NCBI GenBank assembly: GCA_035079385.1
Contig: JAVHKY010000071.1
Coordinates: forward strand, 183,501 to 247,500
Length of the DNA stretch: 64,000 nucleotides
DNA from: Aspidiotus rigidus
Taxonomy: Eukaryota > Arthropoda > Insecta > Hemiptera > Diaspididae
Direction: 5' to 3'
The notes under the pieces are model-generated. The model was not told the DNA's origin and searched no databases. It saw nothing but the letters and a program-made list of their open reading frames with translations. Shown here piece by piece: positions 33,984-46,389 of the stretch (the first letter of the stretch is position 1; each line of letters begins with the position of its first letter). The position numbers and the translations under genes were made by a program.

Positions 33984-34820
33984 ATGGTAGCACGGTGTGC
34001 CATATGTGGAAACTTCGTATCACACAATAAGACATTGGTTATCTGCGCAACCTGCCCCTCTTCCGCACATCGTACCTGTATCAGAGGTAATTTCCCCAAC
34101 TGGTCGTGTAAAAATTGCACCGATAAAATGAAAAACGAAGAAGCGATGGACATGCTGACAAACATTACAAAAAAGCTTGAAAAACTTGACACCATCGAAG
34201 CCGCCGTTAAGAAAATGGAAGAACGGCACGAGGAGGTTTTAGGAAAAATTGAAAACCACGAAGGAAGGATTGAGACTGTCGAAGAACAAGTAGAAGTACT
34301 GAAGAGAGAAAACACCCAATTAAGGAAAACAATAAACGACAATGAGCAACATGACCGAAACAAGAATATAGAAATACACAACTACCCAATATCGAAGGAT
34401 GAATCAACTGACACAATCGTGAAGAAAGTAGCTGAAGCCCTGGGACTCGAGTTGAAGGAAGGTGATCTACTTAATAGTCACCGTCTGGGTGGGAAAGTGG
34501 AAGCTGGGAGACCACCGCCAATAATAATAGCTGCATTTAATAGTTCTCGAACAGCAGACGGATTCATACACAGCAAGAAGAAGAGAGAGCTGAAAATGAA
34601 GCACACCGACAAGGACGCGACCACCCCCGAAAAAGAAGTCTACATTAACGCCAATCTTACAAAAAATAATCGCGACCTATTCATCCAGACAAAAGCGAGG
34701 TGCAAGGTGGCGAACTATGAAAGATTCTGGCAGTCAAAGGGGAAAATAAAATGCAGAAAAACGGAGAATAGTGCCATCATCCACGTGAATAAGGAAGAAG
34801 ACTTAGATAAAATAGTGTAA
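33984..34820 (+). CDS. LINE ORF1 protein: PHD-like finger, coiled coil, FP-C-like domain
   Basis: The 278-residue frame is intact. Residues 5-51 hold CAIC...CATCPSSAHRTC...WSCKNC, a PHD-like Cys/His cluster known from ORF1 of CR1-related LINEs. Residues about 60-125 form a long Glu/Lys-rich coiled coil with heptads. The C-terminal part has KNIEIHNYPIS, LLNSHRLGG and RPPPIIIAAFNS, resembling the FP/Transposase_22-like nucleic-acid-binding fold. Its expected role is binding element RNA. It is better preserved than ORF2. Confidence 0.82.
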   Translation: MVARCAICGNFVSHNKTLVICATCPSSAHRTCIRGNFPNWSCKNCTDKMKNEEAMDMLTNITKKLEKLDTIEAAVKKMEERHEEVLGKIENHEGRIETVEEQVEVLKRENTQLRKTINDNEQHDRNKNIEIHNYPISKDESTDTIVKKVAEALGLELKEGDLLNSHRLGGKVEAGRPPPIIIAAFNSSRTADGFIHSKKKRELKMKHTDKDATTPEKEVYINANLTKNNRDLFIQTKARCKVANYERFWQSKGKIKCRKTENSAIIHVNKEEDLDKIV

Positions 34821-34889
34821 TGCAGGTAACCGTAGTTTTTAGTTTACGATATCGTCAATACAAAACGTAAAAACCCACATAACTGTAAC

Positions 34890-37800
34890 ATGATAACAAA
34901 TTCACAGAACAGTAACCCAAACAAACTACAACAATATACGTACGTAACGAACAAGATGATGACACCAACACAACTTACTGCCTATAACATAATACACAAC
35001 AACGACTTCACACTGTTAGCCGCGAACATTCGAAGTATTACCAAAAATTTTGATGAACTTCAAGTAACACTAGAAGACACTAAAATAAACCCTCATGTAA
35101 TAATCCTAGGAGAATGCTGGTTAAACGAAAATCTAGACATAGAAGAACATTTTTACATAAAAGAGTACACAGTGTTCTACACTAAAAGAAATAAAAATAA
35201 AAACGACGGAGTAGTGGAGTAGTTGTTTACGTGAAAAATAATATTAAAAAACACAAAGTAACGGAAATAGTCTCGGAAACAATGACTGGGCTTATTGTAG
35301 AATTTGAAAAGGAGAAAATTATAATGTTCGCCATATACCGACCCCCAAATCTGAACACAAAATCTTTTATTAAAGAACTGAAGGGAACCATAAGTAGCAA
35401 TGAGAAAACGAATGAAAAACGATTAATGATACGTAGTTGGAGATACCAACCTAGACATAAGAACAGAAAATGACCTTAGCAACTTATACCTAACAACGAT
35501 GGCGGGAATGGGGTTAATCCCCTGTATAAACGAATACACAAGAGTAACAAATGAAACTAAGACTTGCCTAGACCACATATTTTTTCCCATGAATAACAAA
35601 AACGAAATCAGTAAAACAATAGTACTACTCACAAACATAACCGACCATTACCCCACCTTAATGTCAATAAAGCGAGAAAGCAGTAAGATAGAAAGAAAGG
35701 AAAGAAAAAAAATCATTAAGAAGGGTATAGGTTATGAGGGAGTAACTAAAGATACAAGATTGGAAGGAAGTAGTGAAAGAAAAATGTATAAACACAGCGA
35801 CCGTTTTACAAGTATATTGAAAAGAATAATAGGGAAAAATGAGTACACTTACTACGAAAAGAATAAATATACTAAATTAAAACCATGGATAACGAAAATG
35901 CTAATTCAGAAGATAAGATATAGAGATAGACTACACTTAGAAGTTAAGAAAAAACCACAAGATGAGGAACTAAATAGGAAATATAAAGCCTATAGGAATG
36001 AAGTAACAGCCATGATAAAGAAAAGAAAAACGGAACATTACGCAAAGCAAATAAACAACACCCCTTTCAATAGTAAAGAAATGTGGAAAACTCTTCATAA
36101 GGTTGTAAACAATGGAAAGGGAAAAAGAGAGGATAAGGACCCTAAAAGCTTAATGGTCAAAGGAACTGTCACAACTAATATGCAAGAAATAGTTGAAACA
36201 TTTAATCAACACTACACGAATATAACGGATACTATAAAGAAAGAAATCGAAAAAATAAGGAAGGACAGGGGGGAATCAAAAATTACGATAAGGACGGAGA
36301 TAAACGAAAAAATTGAGGAAAATACGACCTGGGAAAAATTCAATCCTGTAACTGAATATACGACAAAAAAGATAATTAACAGTTTAAAATTGTACGCAGC
36401 TGCAGGAGTGGATCAAATCCCAGCGAAAATAATAAAGGAAAATAGAGACAGACTGGCAACTCCAATAACCCATTTGATAAATCTTAGCATAAGCTCTGGG
36501 ATCTTCCCGGAATTTTACAAAAGAGCAGTCATTAGGCCAATATATAAGGGAGGCAATGTAGAAGATATAAATAACTATAGGCCGGTTTCTTTACTTTCGA
36601 ATGTATCAAAAATAATAGAAAAAGCGGTGAAGGAACAACTAGTATCTTATCTAGAAGGGAGGGAATATTTTGTAGAAAGTCAGTTGGGATTTAGGAGAAA
36701 CATGGGAACGGAAGACGCAATCAGCAAACTTCATAATACACTTATAAACGAAATAGATAAGGGAAAAAAATGTCTAGCCGTGTTCCAAGACCTATCTAAA
36801 GCCTTTGATTTAGTTGAGCACGAGAAATTAATTGAAAGAATCAAGGAAGCAGGATGTGGAGGAAAGGTGCTCAATTGGTTCCAATCATATTTGGAATGTA
36901 GAAGGCAAAAAGTGAGAATAGGAGGAACAGAAAGTAACTATCTCCAACTGAGGGTGGGTACACCACAGGGGTCGGCCTTGTCGCCCATATTATTTCTAAT
37001 ATATATGAATGAATTGGGAAGGATGGAAATCAAGGGAAAAATAATCTCGTATGCTGACGATACAGTAATGATAGAAAGAGGCGACACGTGGGGGGAGGTG
37101 AAACAACACACTGAGGAAGATCTAGGGAAGATAATAAGCTGGCTCAATAACAATAACTTAATATATTAAACCTAAAAAAAACTAACATTATACAGTTTGC
37201 CTACCGAATAAAAAAAACGAAGAAGATGTGAAAATATTTGTCCATAACACAAAATGTAGCGAAAAGAGTCATGAAGAAAAAGGTGAATGCCAAACCTTAA
37301 TGAAAGTTACACATACGAAATACTTAGGGGTCACAATTGATAAGAATCTTAATTGGAAGGAGCATGTGAAAACCGTAGCAGGAAAACTTCTGAAAACAAT
37401 ATATCTGGCTTTGCAAATAAAAAATATGATACCGAAAAAGACAAAACGATTAATTTACATGGCAATGATCCAATCCAAAATTCAATATGGAATCGCGGCA
37501 TGGGGGGCAACGTATAAAGTAAATCTGAAAACAGTAATTCGTAGTCAAAAGAAATTCCTGAAAATTTTGTATAACAAACCGAAAAGATACGGACCACACA
37601 AAAGACCTATTCAAAGAAACAAAGGTGCCGACAATAGAAGAACTACACGAAATTAGTACTATAAAATATGTAAAAAAAAACGGCCATCTAAGAAATATAC
37701 GGGAGAAAAGTAGAAAAACTAGGAACAACGAACTCACAATTACACTACCGAAAGTAAAAACAGACGCAGGAAAACGAACAGGAATATACAAAGGACTACA

Positions 37801-37909
37801 ATACTTTAACAAACTAAACATGGACGATAAAGAAGAAATAGTGAACGCAAAAATAACTAATTACAAAAAAACGATACGAAACGTAATAGGAAAAAAACGA
37901 AAAGACTGA
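34890..37909 (+). pseudogene. LINE ORF2: APE endonuclease and reverse transcriptase, frameshifted
   Basis: The endonuclease is spread over three frames. LAANIRSITKNFDELQ and ILGECWL lie in 34890-35222; FAIYRPPN in 35231-35473; and TCLDHIFF...ITDHYPTL (the DH/SDH pair) at the start of 35499-37169. The RT in that last frame has AAGVDQIPAKI, YRPVSLLSNVSKIIEK, QDLSKAFDLVEH, GTPQGSALSPILFLIYMNE and ISYADDTVMI. The frame breaks again near 37165, with HTKYLGVTIDKNLNWKEHV (37228-37656) and the C-terminal part in 37625-37909. The breaks near 35222, 35470, 37165 and 37620 look like single-base changes. Confidence 0.82.
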
Positions 37910-38070
37910 CGCACACCAAAAGAACGAAAACCAACTAACCGATATCGTAAAGCTGAAAACAAATATTATTAATATTACGAAAATTTGTACATAATGTAAT
38001 AAGAAGTCCGTCCAACACGAGATCTATATCTCAGTGGAGGGAAATAAAATATATTTCAATTTAATTTCAT

Positions 38071-39249
38071 GACTTTGAAATCACGCATGAATTCTAGCCG
38101 ACTCTAATAACCATAACTACTAAGCCACTAATCTTATGACGTCGAGATTTGATGATATCTCATAATAGAAATAAATCGATTTCTAACAAGACTCCTTTAT
38201 CATTATTGACTCATTTTAAATAACCAGCGTATTTGAGAGTCACCGCGGCTGAGAGTCACTAGCTTTGTCGCCAAAATATATACATGTTACGGTCAACCTG
38301 GGAGCAAATACTCACTTCAACCATGACATTATATGTATATTATGACAAGCGTTTATATATATATATATATGACAGGTGTTTATCTAATATATAAAGCAGA
38401 AAGTTTGTCTGTTTGTCCATCTATTTGTTTGTCCTTTTATAACTCGAGAACCATTTTACCTATCGACTTGACATTTTTGCAACACATATGTGTTATTCAG
38501 ACGCACCATTCAAGCCATATATGAAAAACAAAGTTCTTATTAAAAAGTATGTGTCCAAGTCGTGCACGTCACTTGACACGATTTGATGCACCGAAGAGAG
38601 GCACCTACATGCAACTGTCTACTGTATTTCTCTCCTACGCTTACATCCTATATTCTTGAGAACCGGATTTCAGTGATGATTTGATGAACAATGGCAGTGT
38701 AATACTATTGAAGGAAACAGCAGTAGCAGGGAGTATGTGACTATAATACAATGAAATTTTGTAAGTCCTCCTTAGTGCTGGAAAATTTCTGCCAGCTAGG
38801 CAACAGACACATTTTTGTCATCTTCACAAAAATGTTAAAAAGAAGAGATTGTGCGCAAAGGAGAGAACATTTGAGTAATATTTGTGGATGAAGAGTACAA
38901 TAAGAAGAAGGAGTTCCCGATACAACAAATTTTTCTTCTCTTTGCCCGTGATCTGCTAGATGAAATTTATTAATGTTGAGTCTAAGCAGCTTTTTCAGAA
39001 ATGAAGACAAAAACTAGTACTATTAAAGGTGGATATTCTGAGGAAGAAACGAAGGCAATCTTCCTCCAGTAAAGATCCAAGCCTTGCTTACAGAAACGTT
39101 ATACTTCAACTCATGGTCAGTTTGAATTGCGCACAGATAAGAATAATTGACCTAGGAAAAATTACTCGATCATCAGAATGTACCTTGAAGAGCAATGTGC
39201 AAACTACATGCGTATATATACGAGATGTGTGATGAGGTGTGGTTGGACC
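38071..39249. other. Intron sequence; (TA)n and a dispersed-repeat head
   Basis: A short (TA)n lies at 38355-38370. TATATAAAGCAGAAAGTTTGTCTG (38386 onward) with TATAACTCGAGAACCATTTTACC resembles the start of a dispersed repeat. A related TATTATAAAGGAGAAGAGCGG is at 40404. No gene is recognised. Confidence 0.4.
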
Positions 39250-39255
39250 TATCAT

Positions 39256-40380
39256 CGTCATTTTATGAAATGCCTAGGCTTTTTAAGAACTCACGGTCAG
39301 GTTTAGGCAAATTAAGAAACGGCCGTATGGAGTCAAAAATTTGCCTGGGCTTACTATGAAATGACCAGTCATTTTATAAAATGCTGATTAAGGATCAGGC
39401 GAATTGTGAAATGTAAAACAATGTTCAATGCAAAATATACTGGGTAACACAATTTGGTAAAGAAGTTACAATCATAAATAGAACTGAAAACTAATATTCT
39501 AAAAAACGACGATGGTGAACTTATCGCTCATTTGTTGGAGCACGACGAGCTGCTGTGACACTTGCTATTGCACGTGAGACCCTTTCGGTGGCAAGCGCAA
39601 CGATTGGTGACACACAGCTTTTTACATTGACAACGGAAAAAGCCCTGCCCATATCCTCCTGCGTCCTCGGACTGTTGTCTAGCGGCCGACCGAACTCTTC
39701 CTCGACAAATATTTCTGCGCACATGGTGAACTGGAACCGAGCGTATAGTTGTTCTGATCGTCCTTCGTGGTGCCCAACTCGTACAGACTGTCCTCAGTTT
39801 CGCGTAGCGCTCGTGCTAACGCTGATCGAGCATCTAATTTCCCACGGTCGAGTCGATATCAAGGACGGGAACACGAACGGTGGCGCCTATGACAGGAGCC
39901 GGAAATTTAGCGTCGGAGGCGAGTTTCATTTTTTTGGCCTGTTGCATTAGACCCTCTTTAGCAGAAGCTCTTTCGGTGGAAATGGCTCGTTTTCGCGCAT
40001 CGAGAACCTGAACGATGGAAGAGGAGTGGGCAGGGTCATCAAGAGCTTCCTTCTCCTCGCTGTCGTCATCACTATTATCGCTAGGCACATACAATCCTTG
40101 GAGGGCGTCTTCAAGTACATTTTCATCCTCCCAACATATGGCACAGCTCAGTAGGTCCCTTCAACCCCTACGCGGACGGGCATACCGAACATGGCGTTAT
40201 CAATCCTAAGCAACAGGTAATTACAGCACGCTCACACGAAGAGGTTCTTCATTATTCATAATAATCTGTCTATCGACGCTTTGTCATTTCATGAAATGTT
40301 AGTCATTACATAAAATTACGTACAATCGAGTCTCACTTCTGTCATTCTATAAACAGCCGAGGCATTTTATAATATGACGA
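39256..40380 (-). mobile_element. TIR element keeping a cysteine-rich integrase-like tail, copy A
   Basis: CGTCATTTTATGAAATGCCTAGGCT (from 39256) is mirrored by the complement of GCCGAGGCATTTTATAATATGACG (ending about 40379). Further CATTTTATGAAATG-type motifs are crowded inside each end. The 1.1-kb interior holds only the C-terminal part of a protein, in broken frames, so it is an internally deleted derivative. It lies sense to the myosin gene. Confidence 0.65.
39528..40150 (-). pseudogene. C-terminal fragment of a KRAB-A2-like integrase/transposase
   Basis: The first frame (about 40145-39834) gives an acidic stretch (SDNSDDDSEEKEALDD), then ARKRAISTERASAKEGLMQQ and PVIGATVRVPVLDID. After frame breaks, 39724-39528 gives GQGFFRCQCKKLCVTNRCAC and CNSKCHSSSSCSN, a dense Cys cluster. 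Arthropod proteins annotated as KRAB-A domain-containing 2-like, which carry a retrovirus-type integrase core, end this way as far as I recall. The integrase core itself is not in the window. Confidence 0.6.
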
Positions 40381-41214
40381 CTTTCACAATACGCCGCTAA
40401 TCTCTATATTATAAAGGAGAAGAGCGGTTTTTTTAGACGAGTAGGCTCCGTCCGTTCGTATGGGACCGATTTTCTTGAAACTTTGAGTGTCATTAATCCT
40501 ATTAGTGCGGAATCGAGAATAGAGGTGTTAAAAATGAAAAACATCCCCTTTTGAAGCCGTGGCAGGGGATGAAAGTCAGATGTTTCTGGTTGCGTCTTTT
40601 CATCGTCCCATATTATGATTCACCAATTTCCATGGAAAAATATCACGGTACTATTTTCTCGATTTTACCGACTTTTCTAACTAGAAAAAATGAGGTATTA
40701 CACCCGTAGCAAGGTGAATGGTGTAATACCTAAAAGTCGGTAAAACGTGGAAAAACAGAGTTTCAGAATGGCGGGACACGAGAAGAGGTAACGAACAGAT
40801 TTATTATTCTAATATTGGCTGTACTGACAAGATGGGAGGGGAGAGAATAAACCTAAAAAACGATAGGAATGGGTAGGACGTGTGTTACCAATTCTGAGGA
40901 GGGAGAGAATTATTTCTTCATGACGGTTTCTTTGATTGAAAGAAGTCCAGGGGACTGCTTTGCTTTCGATTGCTCCAAGTTTGTTTGAATGGTGATTTTT
41001 CCAAAAGTCATACCGGGAGTCAAGTATCGGGGATCGGTAATAGTTTCTAAGGTCAGAAGCAGCGGTAAGTACAGGAATAGAAATTTTGTTGGATAGAAAG
41101 AAATTTTTGCAAAGACAATTGGGTCATATTCCATGAAGTTGATGTGAACCGGAATTCACAGGTAGGAGACAGAGGTAGAAGTGAACGATAGTGATTGCAG
41201 GAGTAAATAAATGG

Positions 41215-41520
41215 GCTGATTTGAGAATTCGTTAAATGTGAGTCCGGTACAGCCAGGAAAGATGAAAGCGAATCAGTTAGCAGTAGATATTTCAGCTGGG
41301 GGGTGAGGAAATGGAGATCTGTATAATATGGCGTTTTGTTTGGTAGTGAAATTGGAGGCAGAATTTTTTGATCAACGACTGATTATGGCACCTTGGATCG
41401 AGTTCGTGTATCCTGTTTTGGGTCCAGATTTAGATCCGTTCGGTGCAGTAGGGCTGGTGGGTCGGAAAATTGGCATCGAGATAATGTTCCCAACAAGTTA
41501 TCGGTATATTATAGTGTTGT
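41215..41520. repeat. Direct repeat copy 1, about 310 bp
   Basis: GTACAGCCAGGAAAGATGAAAG, TTGATCAACGACTGATTATGGC and GGTCCAGATTTAGATCCG are shared in order with 43455-43770 at roughly 80-85% by eye. A hAT MITE and the FLYWCH remnant lie between. Confidence 0.7.
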
Positions 41521-42075
41521 GAGTTTGGAGATTATCCGGGGACTCCGAGTTAAGTCCCAAGCCGCGACATTGAATTTCCCTTCTCTATTTCACAGACTTA
41601 GGACTGTCGATATAAATACGAATCGGTGTGATTAATAATGAGAATGAGTACGACGTAAGTACTCGTGAGGTACAGAATTTCTGTACATTAAAATGCGTTT
41701 AAAACGAAGTTATTATTTTTTTTTTTTGGGGGGGGGGGGAACAGAAAGGAATTCGAATGAAACTCGTGAAACAAACTCTAAACGGTTGAGTTCACCAAGA
41801 TCGGGTCGAGTCATAAGAGTGGTGATTGCCGCCTCTTTTTTCACAGTGTTCGCCTTCCTTTTCAATTTCTTAAGCTCGAGGATCTTGGCGTACGTAAGAG
41901 ATTTTCAATGAGAACAAAAATATTGGGATGAGGAGCGTAAAAGTCGGAGTTCAGTGGAATGCTTCGCAGGGATTTGTGGTGCGGGCCGTTGAACAGGAAT
42001 ACTCTGCCCACATTGAAGGTGGAAACTTTGATTCTGGATGAAAGTAGGTATCGAATTAGTAGTCTGTAAATTGTT

Positions 42076-42417
42076 TCACTCGTGGATCGTCAAAGGTGGA
42101 CGTACGCCTGCTCGTGCTTCGTACATATTTTTGCGGAACCGTTCTAGGTCACTCTCTGTTGCATCAAGGGTATCATCCTCCATGAGTGCCCGGCGAATAA
42201 TTTTGCTGGGTTTGTCACTTGAGCGCTCAACTGCAGCACTGCTGTCCAGATTGAAGATTGCATGACATTTACACGAGTTATTCGTACATTTGAAACGTCG
42301 TTTTCCATCCCGTAACCTTTTATGAAACGGAAATTTTAAGCCATCAATTACACGCAAAACTTTATTTTTTTCACTCCGAATTTCTGTATACACGACCATT
42401 TTTGACACCGAATTCAC
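42076..42417 (-). pseudogene. FLYWCH-like zinc-finger fragment
   Basis: The 113-residue frame includes KVLRVIDGLKFPFHKRLRDG, KRRFKCTNNSCKCHAIFNLD, consistent with a FLYWCH finger (aromatic strand, then spaced Cys and a C-x-C-H end). The N-terminal half of Mutator-like transposases often carries one. There is no DDE core nearby and no matching splice sites to the myosin exons. I take it for a transposon remnant, though a small domesticated exon is possible. Confidence 0.5.
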
Positions 42418-42688
42418 TGTGATGTGTGAACGAAATGAAATACTTGTATATGAGTAATATTTCTATTTGTCGACATCTCATCAGGAGAAGAAGATAACCT
42501 TACTGTACGAACAAGTTCTCATGATACTGGCCGCAACTTGCGCGACTCAACTCGGATACTCGTATCATGTACCTCCACAAAATTCTCGCGTACCCTCTCA
42601 CTTTAATACCTGCTTTTCCGCTCGCATTGGGACTCAACTCGGTTATGGATAATTGATTACTTTCCCTCCCGGGACTCAACTCGGATGT

Positions 42689-43286
42689 CGCCAGATCAGT
42701 GGCGTAGCGAGAGGGGTTTAGAGGGGTCGACCCCCCCCCCCCAAGAAAAATTAAATATCAAATTCTATTCCTAATAGTAATGAGAAATCGATGAACGATC
42801 GAATGTTTGTAATGTTTTATGCTGCTGTGTAAAAATTATGATGAAGATATACAAATGAAACAGATACAAGCAGTACCAGTAGCAGACAAGTGATGTCTTG
42901 CTTAAGTTGCTCTTTTGTGTTTTGATGTAGGAGATTTGTTCTCGCTTCGTTTTCATTTTTCTATATACTTATCCTCTCGCCCTCTCGCTCTTGGATTGAT
43001 CGTTATATGCCTAGTTTTTTCTTGCTTCTTGTCGTTTTTCTATAAAGCGCTAAGCTATGTTTTCTTTTCCAGAATAAAATGAATACGGGAAAAATGTACT
43101 GTGGACTTTCTGCAAACTTTCAATAATTCTTTTCATCTTCCCTCATTTCTTTTTGAAGCCCGCCCCTACGAGACTGTTTAGTGTTACCTTATTTTGCCAA
43201 TTTCTGAAACTTTTTTGTATCATATCTTTTCTCCATCTTCTTCAACCCCCCCATAAAAATTTCCTAGCTACGCCACTGCGCCAGAT
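42689..43286. mobile_element. hAT-type MITE with 8-bp target duplications
   Basis: The element 42697-43278 starts CAGTGGCGTAGCGAG and ends CTAGCTACGCCACTG. CGCCAGAT at 42689-42696 is repeated at 43279-43286. The 582-bp interior holds no transposase. It shares the CAGTGGCG start with the element at 9-317 but has a different subterminal sequence. Confidence 0.9.
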
Positions 43287-43454
43287 TACCAGCTAGATCG
43301 AGTCGGACATCTGGGGAAAGGGTTAGCTATAGAGAAATGGATGATATGGTAGGGGGTAGGTGGGTCAATTTGAGGGGTTTGAATAGTTCCCTGGAATCCA
43401 CAGGAAAGAGACAGATGTAGAACTGGATGATAGTGATTGCACGAGTAAATTGAT

Positions 43455-43770
43455 GCGCTGATTTGGGGAATTAGTTGAATAAGAGTCCTGTACAGCCCGG
43501 AAAGATGAAAGTGAGTTGGTTAACAGTAGAAATTTTAGCTGGGGGTGAGGAGATATGGAGATGAGAAAGACAAGAGTAGATGGAGTTTAGTTTAGAGAAA
43601 ATGGAGACCGAATTTTTCGATCAACTACTGATTATGACTCCTTGGATCGAGTATGCGTATCCTAATTTGGGTCCAGATTTAGATCCGTCGGTAAAAAAGT
43701 TTGGTCGCTCGGAAAAAATTGGTATTGAGATAATGTTCCTAATGAGTTGTCGGTATATAGTGTAGATCGA
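43455..43770. repeat. Direct repeat copy 2
   Basis: It matches 41215-41520 in order and orientation; see that entry. Confidence 0.7.
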
Positions 43771-43799
43771 GTCGGATACTTGGGAGAGGGATTAGCTGT

Positions 43800-44715
43800 A
43801 GAGAAGTGGATGATATGATAGGGAGTAGTAGGTTCAACTTGAGATGATTGAATAATTAAGTCTTAAGAGGAAGGATGAGAGAATTATGTGGGCAGAGTGT
43901 GGGAGCGTAGATTGAAAGCTGAGTGAATTGAGCTGTGGATACAAGAAAATTGACAATGGAAATTCAGAGGCGGCATCTGAAGGGGGGAGGAGTTGCCAGC
44001 TTCAACGCAGAGACTGAGAGTGGGGCTAGATCGTTGTGCGCTGAGGGCTTGATTTACTTCAAAAGCAAATAATTGTATTGACAGACAGAAAATAGTAATA
44101 TGGTGTATCATGAAAGAAGAATCGATGATTTTGTTCAGTTTTTGCCTTGCATACTGAACAGTGGATCAAAGAGAGGAGAGTCGGATAGGTAGAGAAAAGT
44201 CAAGTGGGTGGTTACTGCCTAATATCAGTTGGGAACATTATCAGCAACGGGATGCGACCTTTTGCAGAGAATATCTTTTTCGGTAAGTGAGGTGTCACAG
44301 GGACAAGTCGGGTGCTGACGATTATTAATTAATTAATTTTTTTATTGATTCAAAGTGCCGTCTAACAGCGAGAAGGCAATAATAGGACAATAACTTCACG
44401 GTTGACGATTGGTTGATAAATATAGTTCGGTGTTATAATGCGGGTAGTACGGTCACAAGTCAAGTGAAAATAAATGTGTTTAGGTGTGGAAGTGTGATTT
44501 TCACAGATTCAGCGAATTGAAAAAATTTCTGAGAGTGTGGTATCAATCAGAGAACATACCATATAAGCGTTGAGAATGAAAGAAAATATTAGAAAATATG
44601 GAGAGGGCCTCTGAAGGAGGGACAGGGATCAGAGAATAGATAGGGTAATAGGTGAAGAGGGATCGTCAAACTTTAGGAAATTACGGGCTTGGGTTAGGTA
44701 CGTATAAGGGGACGG
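43800..44715 (+). repeat. Dispersed repeat, copy with inverted partner at 52490-55760
   Basis: AGACTGAGAGTGGGGCTAGAT...CTTGATTTACTTCAAAAGC (44009-44070) is the complement of 55514-55570. AGTGGATCAAAGAGAGGAGAGTCGG (44160) matches the complement of 52908, and GACGGG..CGGGCTTGGGTTAGGTACG (44685-44702) that of 52497. It gives the uninterrupted form of the site into which the Jockey-like LINE inserted. Confidence 0.7.
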
Positions 44716-44806
44716 GCATTTCTGCTTGTACATATATTGTATATATCTTTGATTATCCCTTATTTATTTATTTTTTTGAAAATAGATCGAGTTCTCAAGC
44801 ACTTAC

Positions 44807-44897
44807 TTGTTCTTTCCACGTCCAATCTCCTTTTTTACTGTGAAATATTTTTAACGAGCCATTAATTTCACCTTCCGCTGTTTTCAGTACTTCAAAT
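44807..44897 (-). CDS. Myo15: Myosin XV exon: linker before MyTH4
   Basis: The acceptor is TATTTTACAG, the donor GTAAGT. The 91 bp complete a Lys codon and encode FEVLKTAEGEINGSLKIFHS then KKGDWTWKEQ. The segment sits just before MyTH4. Phases fit both neighbours (2+1 in, 0 out). Confidence 0.9.
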
Positions 44898-45002
44898 CTG
44901 TAAAATACATTTACCATAAAATGGATAAATCCTGTTCACAACTTGACCATGAAAAAACTACAAATAAACACAAACTAGTTTGAGAAGTAAAATTATGCTC
45001 AC

Positions 45003-45070
45003 TTTTCACTGCTTCTTCTGAAGTGATGCATAGCAAATTGTAACAATGAATGTTTACCGTCGTCTGTGAT
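45003..45070 (-). CDS. Myo15: Myosin XV exon: linker
   Basis: The acceptor is AACTTTCAG, the donor GTGAGC. The 68 bp encode ITDDGKHSLLQFAMHHFRRS, matching the Leu-x-Phe-Ala-x-x-x-Phe-Arg block that precedes the second MyTH4 of vertebrate myosin XV. It enters in phase 0 and leaves two bases. Confidence 0.9.
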
Positions 45071-45305
45071 CTGAAAGTTTAAATTTGCACAAAATAAATA
45101 CACATATATTATGTAATTCATGAACTGTAAAGAACATTTGCCAATATTTTCAATAGTAGTTTAAAGGTACGAATTGTAGATAAAAGACAAGCCTACGCAT
45201 ACTTAATGCCTATAAGTATTACAGCACTGTTTTATGGTTTATTGTGAAATTGGATGGATCAATAGCACGTTAAACATTGAAAAAATATAATACCGTATAG
45301 TACTC

Positions 45306-45461
<156 letters not shown>

Positions 45462-45983
45462 TTTTTCTCCTTTTTTGTACTTATAATTATCTAGGCCCAT
45501 TTATTATGATGATATGAAACCAAATTCATTATGGGATAAGAAAAACATGCATAAAGTTACCGAATACACCAATCAAGTGTAATGTGATGAGGCAACATTT
45601 TATCAATAAGTCAAGTATACATATAATATAAATAAGAATGAGAACCAACTTGCTCTAAAGGAAGTTTTTAAAAAATAAGCGAGGAATTATACGAGAAATT
45701 TTCCATGAACGTTTCATAATTCTTGAATTAGCTTATTACAAATTGAAAAGCTTTTGCAGCGCAAAAAAAAATGTTTACGCGGCCACGTAAGCAACACACG
45801 ACTTTTCAACTCTACCTACAATCAAGTTTTTTGCTTAAATGCTAACCTAAGTACTCCAATTCATTCAAGGGATCGTTTTCTCAATGAGACACATACACAC
45901 ATCCTCACCATCTCTCGCCCCTCTAGTTCATTCTTGATCATCTTCGATTCTGTAGCATCTTTTAATAATTGGTTATTGTAGAC

Positions 45984-46143
<160 letters not shown>

Positions 46144-46344
46144 TTCATCCTCTCGTTGCGCTTCTGATACACCCCTCCCCCAATCATTAAATATATCTTC
46201 CCTGTCCCATATTAGTTTTACTCCTGAACTCCTGGCTCATCTTCCACAATCACTTAGAAGCACTATCAGACGACTCGCCATTTGTCGCTTTTCTACGAAA
46301 AGTCGATAAAACTAACTTTCCATATCTCATTTTGCTATTTCTTT

Positions 46345-46380
46345 TTCTTCTTCTTCTTCTTCTTCTTCTTCTTCTTCTTT
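46345..46380. repeat. (TTC)n microsatellite
   Basis: About twelve TTC units inside a dispersed repeat related to 59410-59575. Confidence 0.9.
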
Positions 46381-46389
46381 TTGATCATT

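Larger units (their letters stand above)
33850..38070 (+). mobile_element. CR1/Jockey-type LINE, nearly full length, decayed
   Basis: It has ORF1, an APE-type endonuclease and RT on the plus strand, antisense to the myosin gene. The 5' limit is approximate. The 3' end is GGAGGGAAATAAAATATATTTC-like sequence near 38060. ORF1 is open, whereas ORF2 has several frameshifts. Confidence 0.8.
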
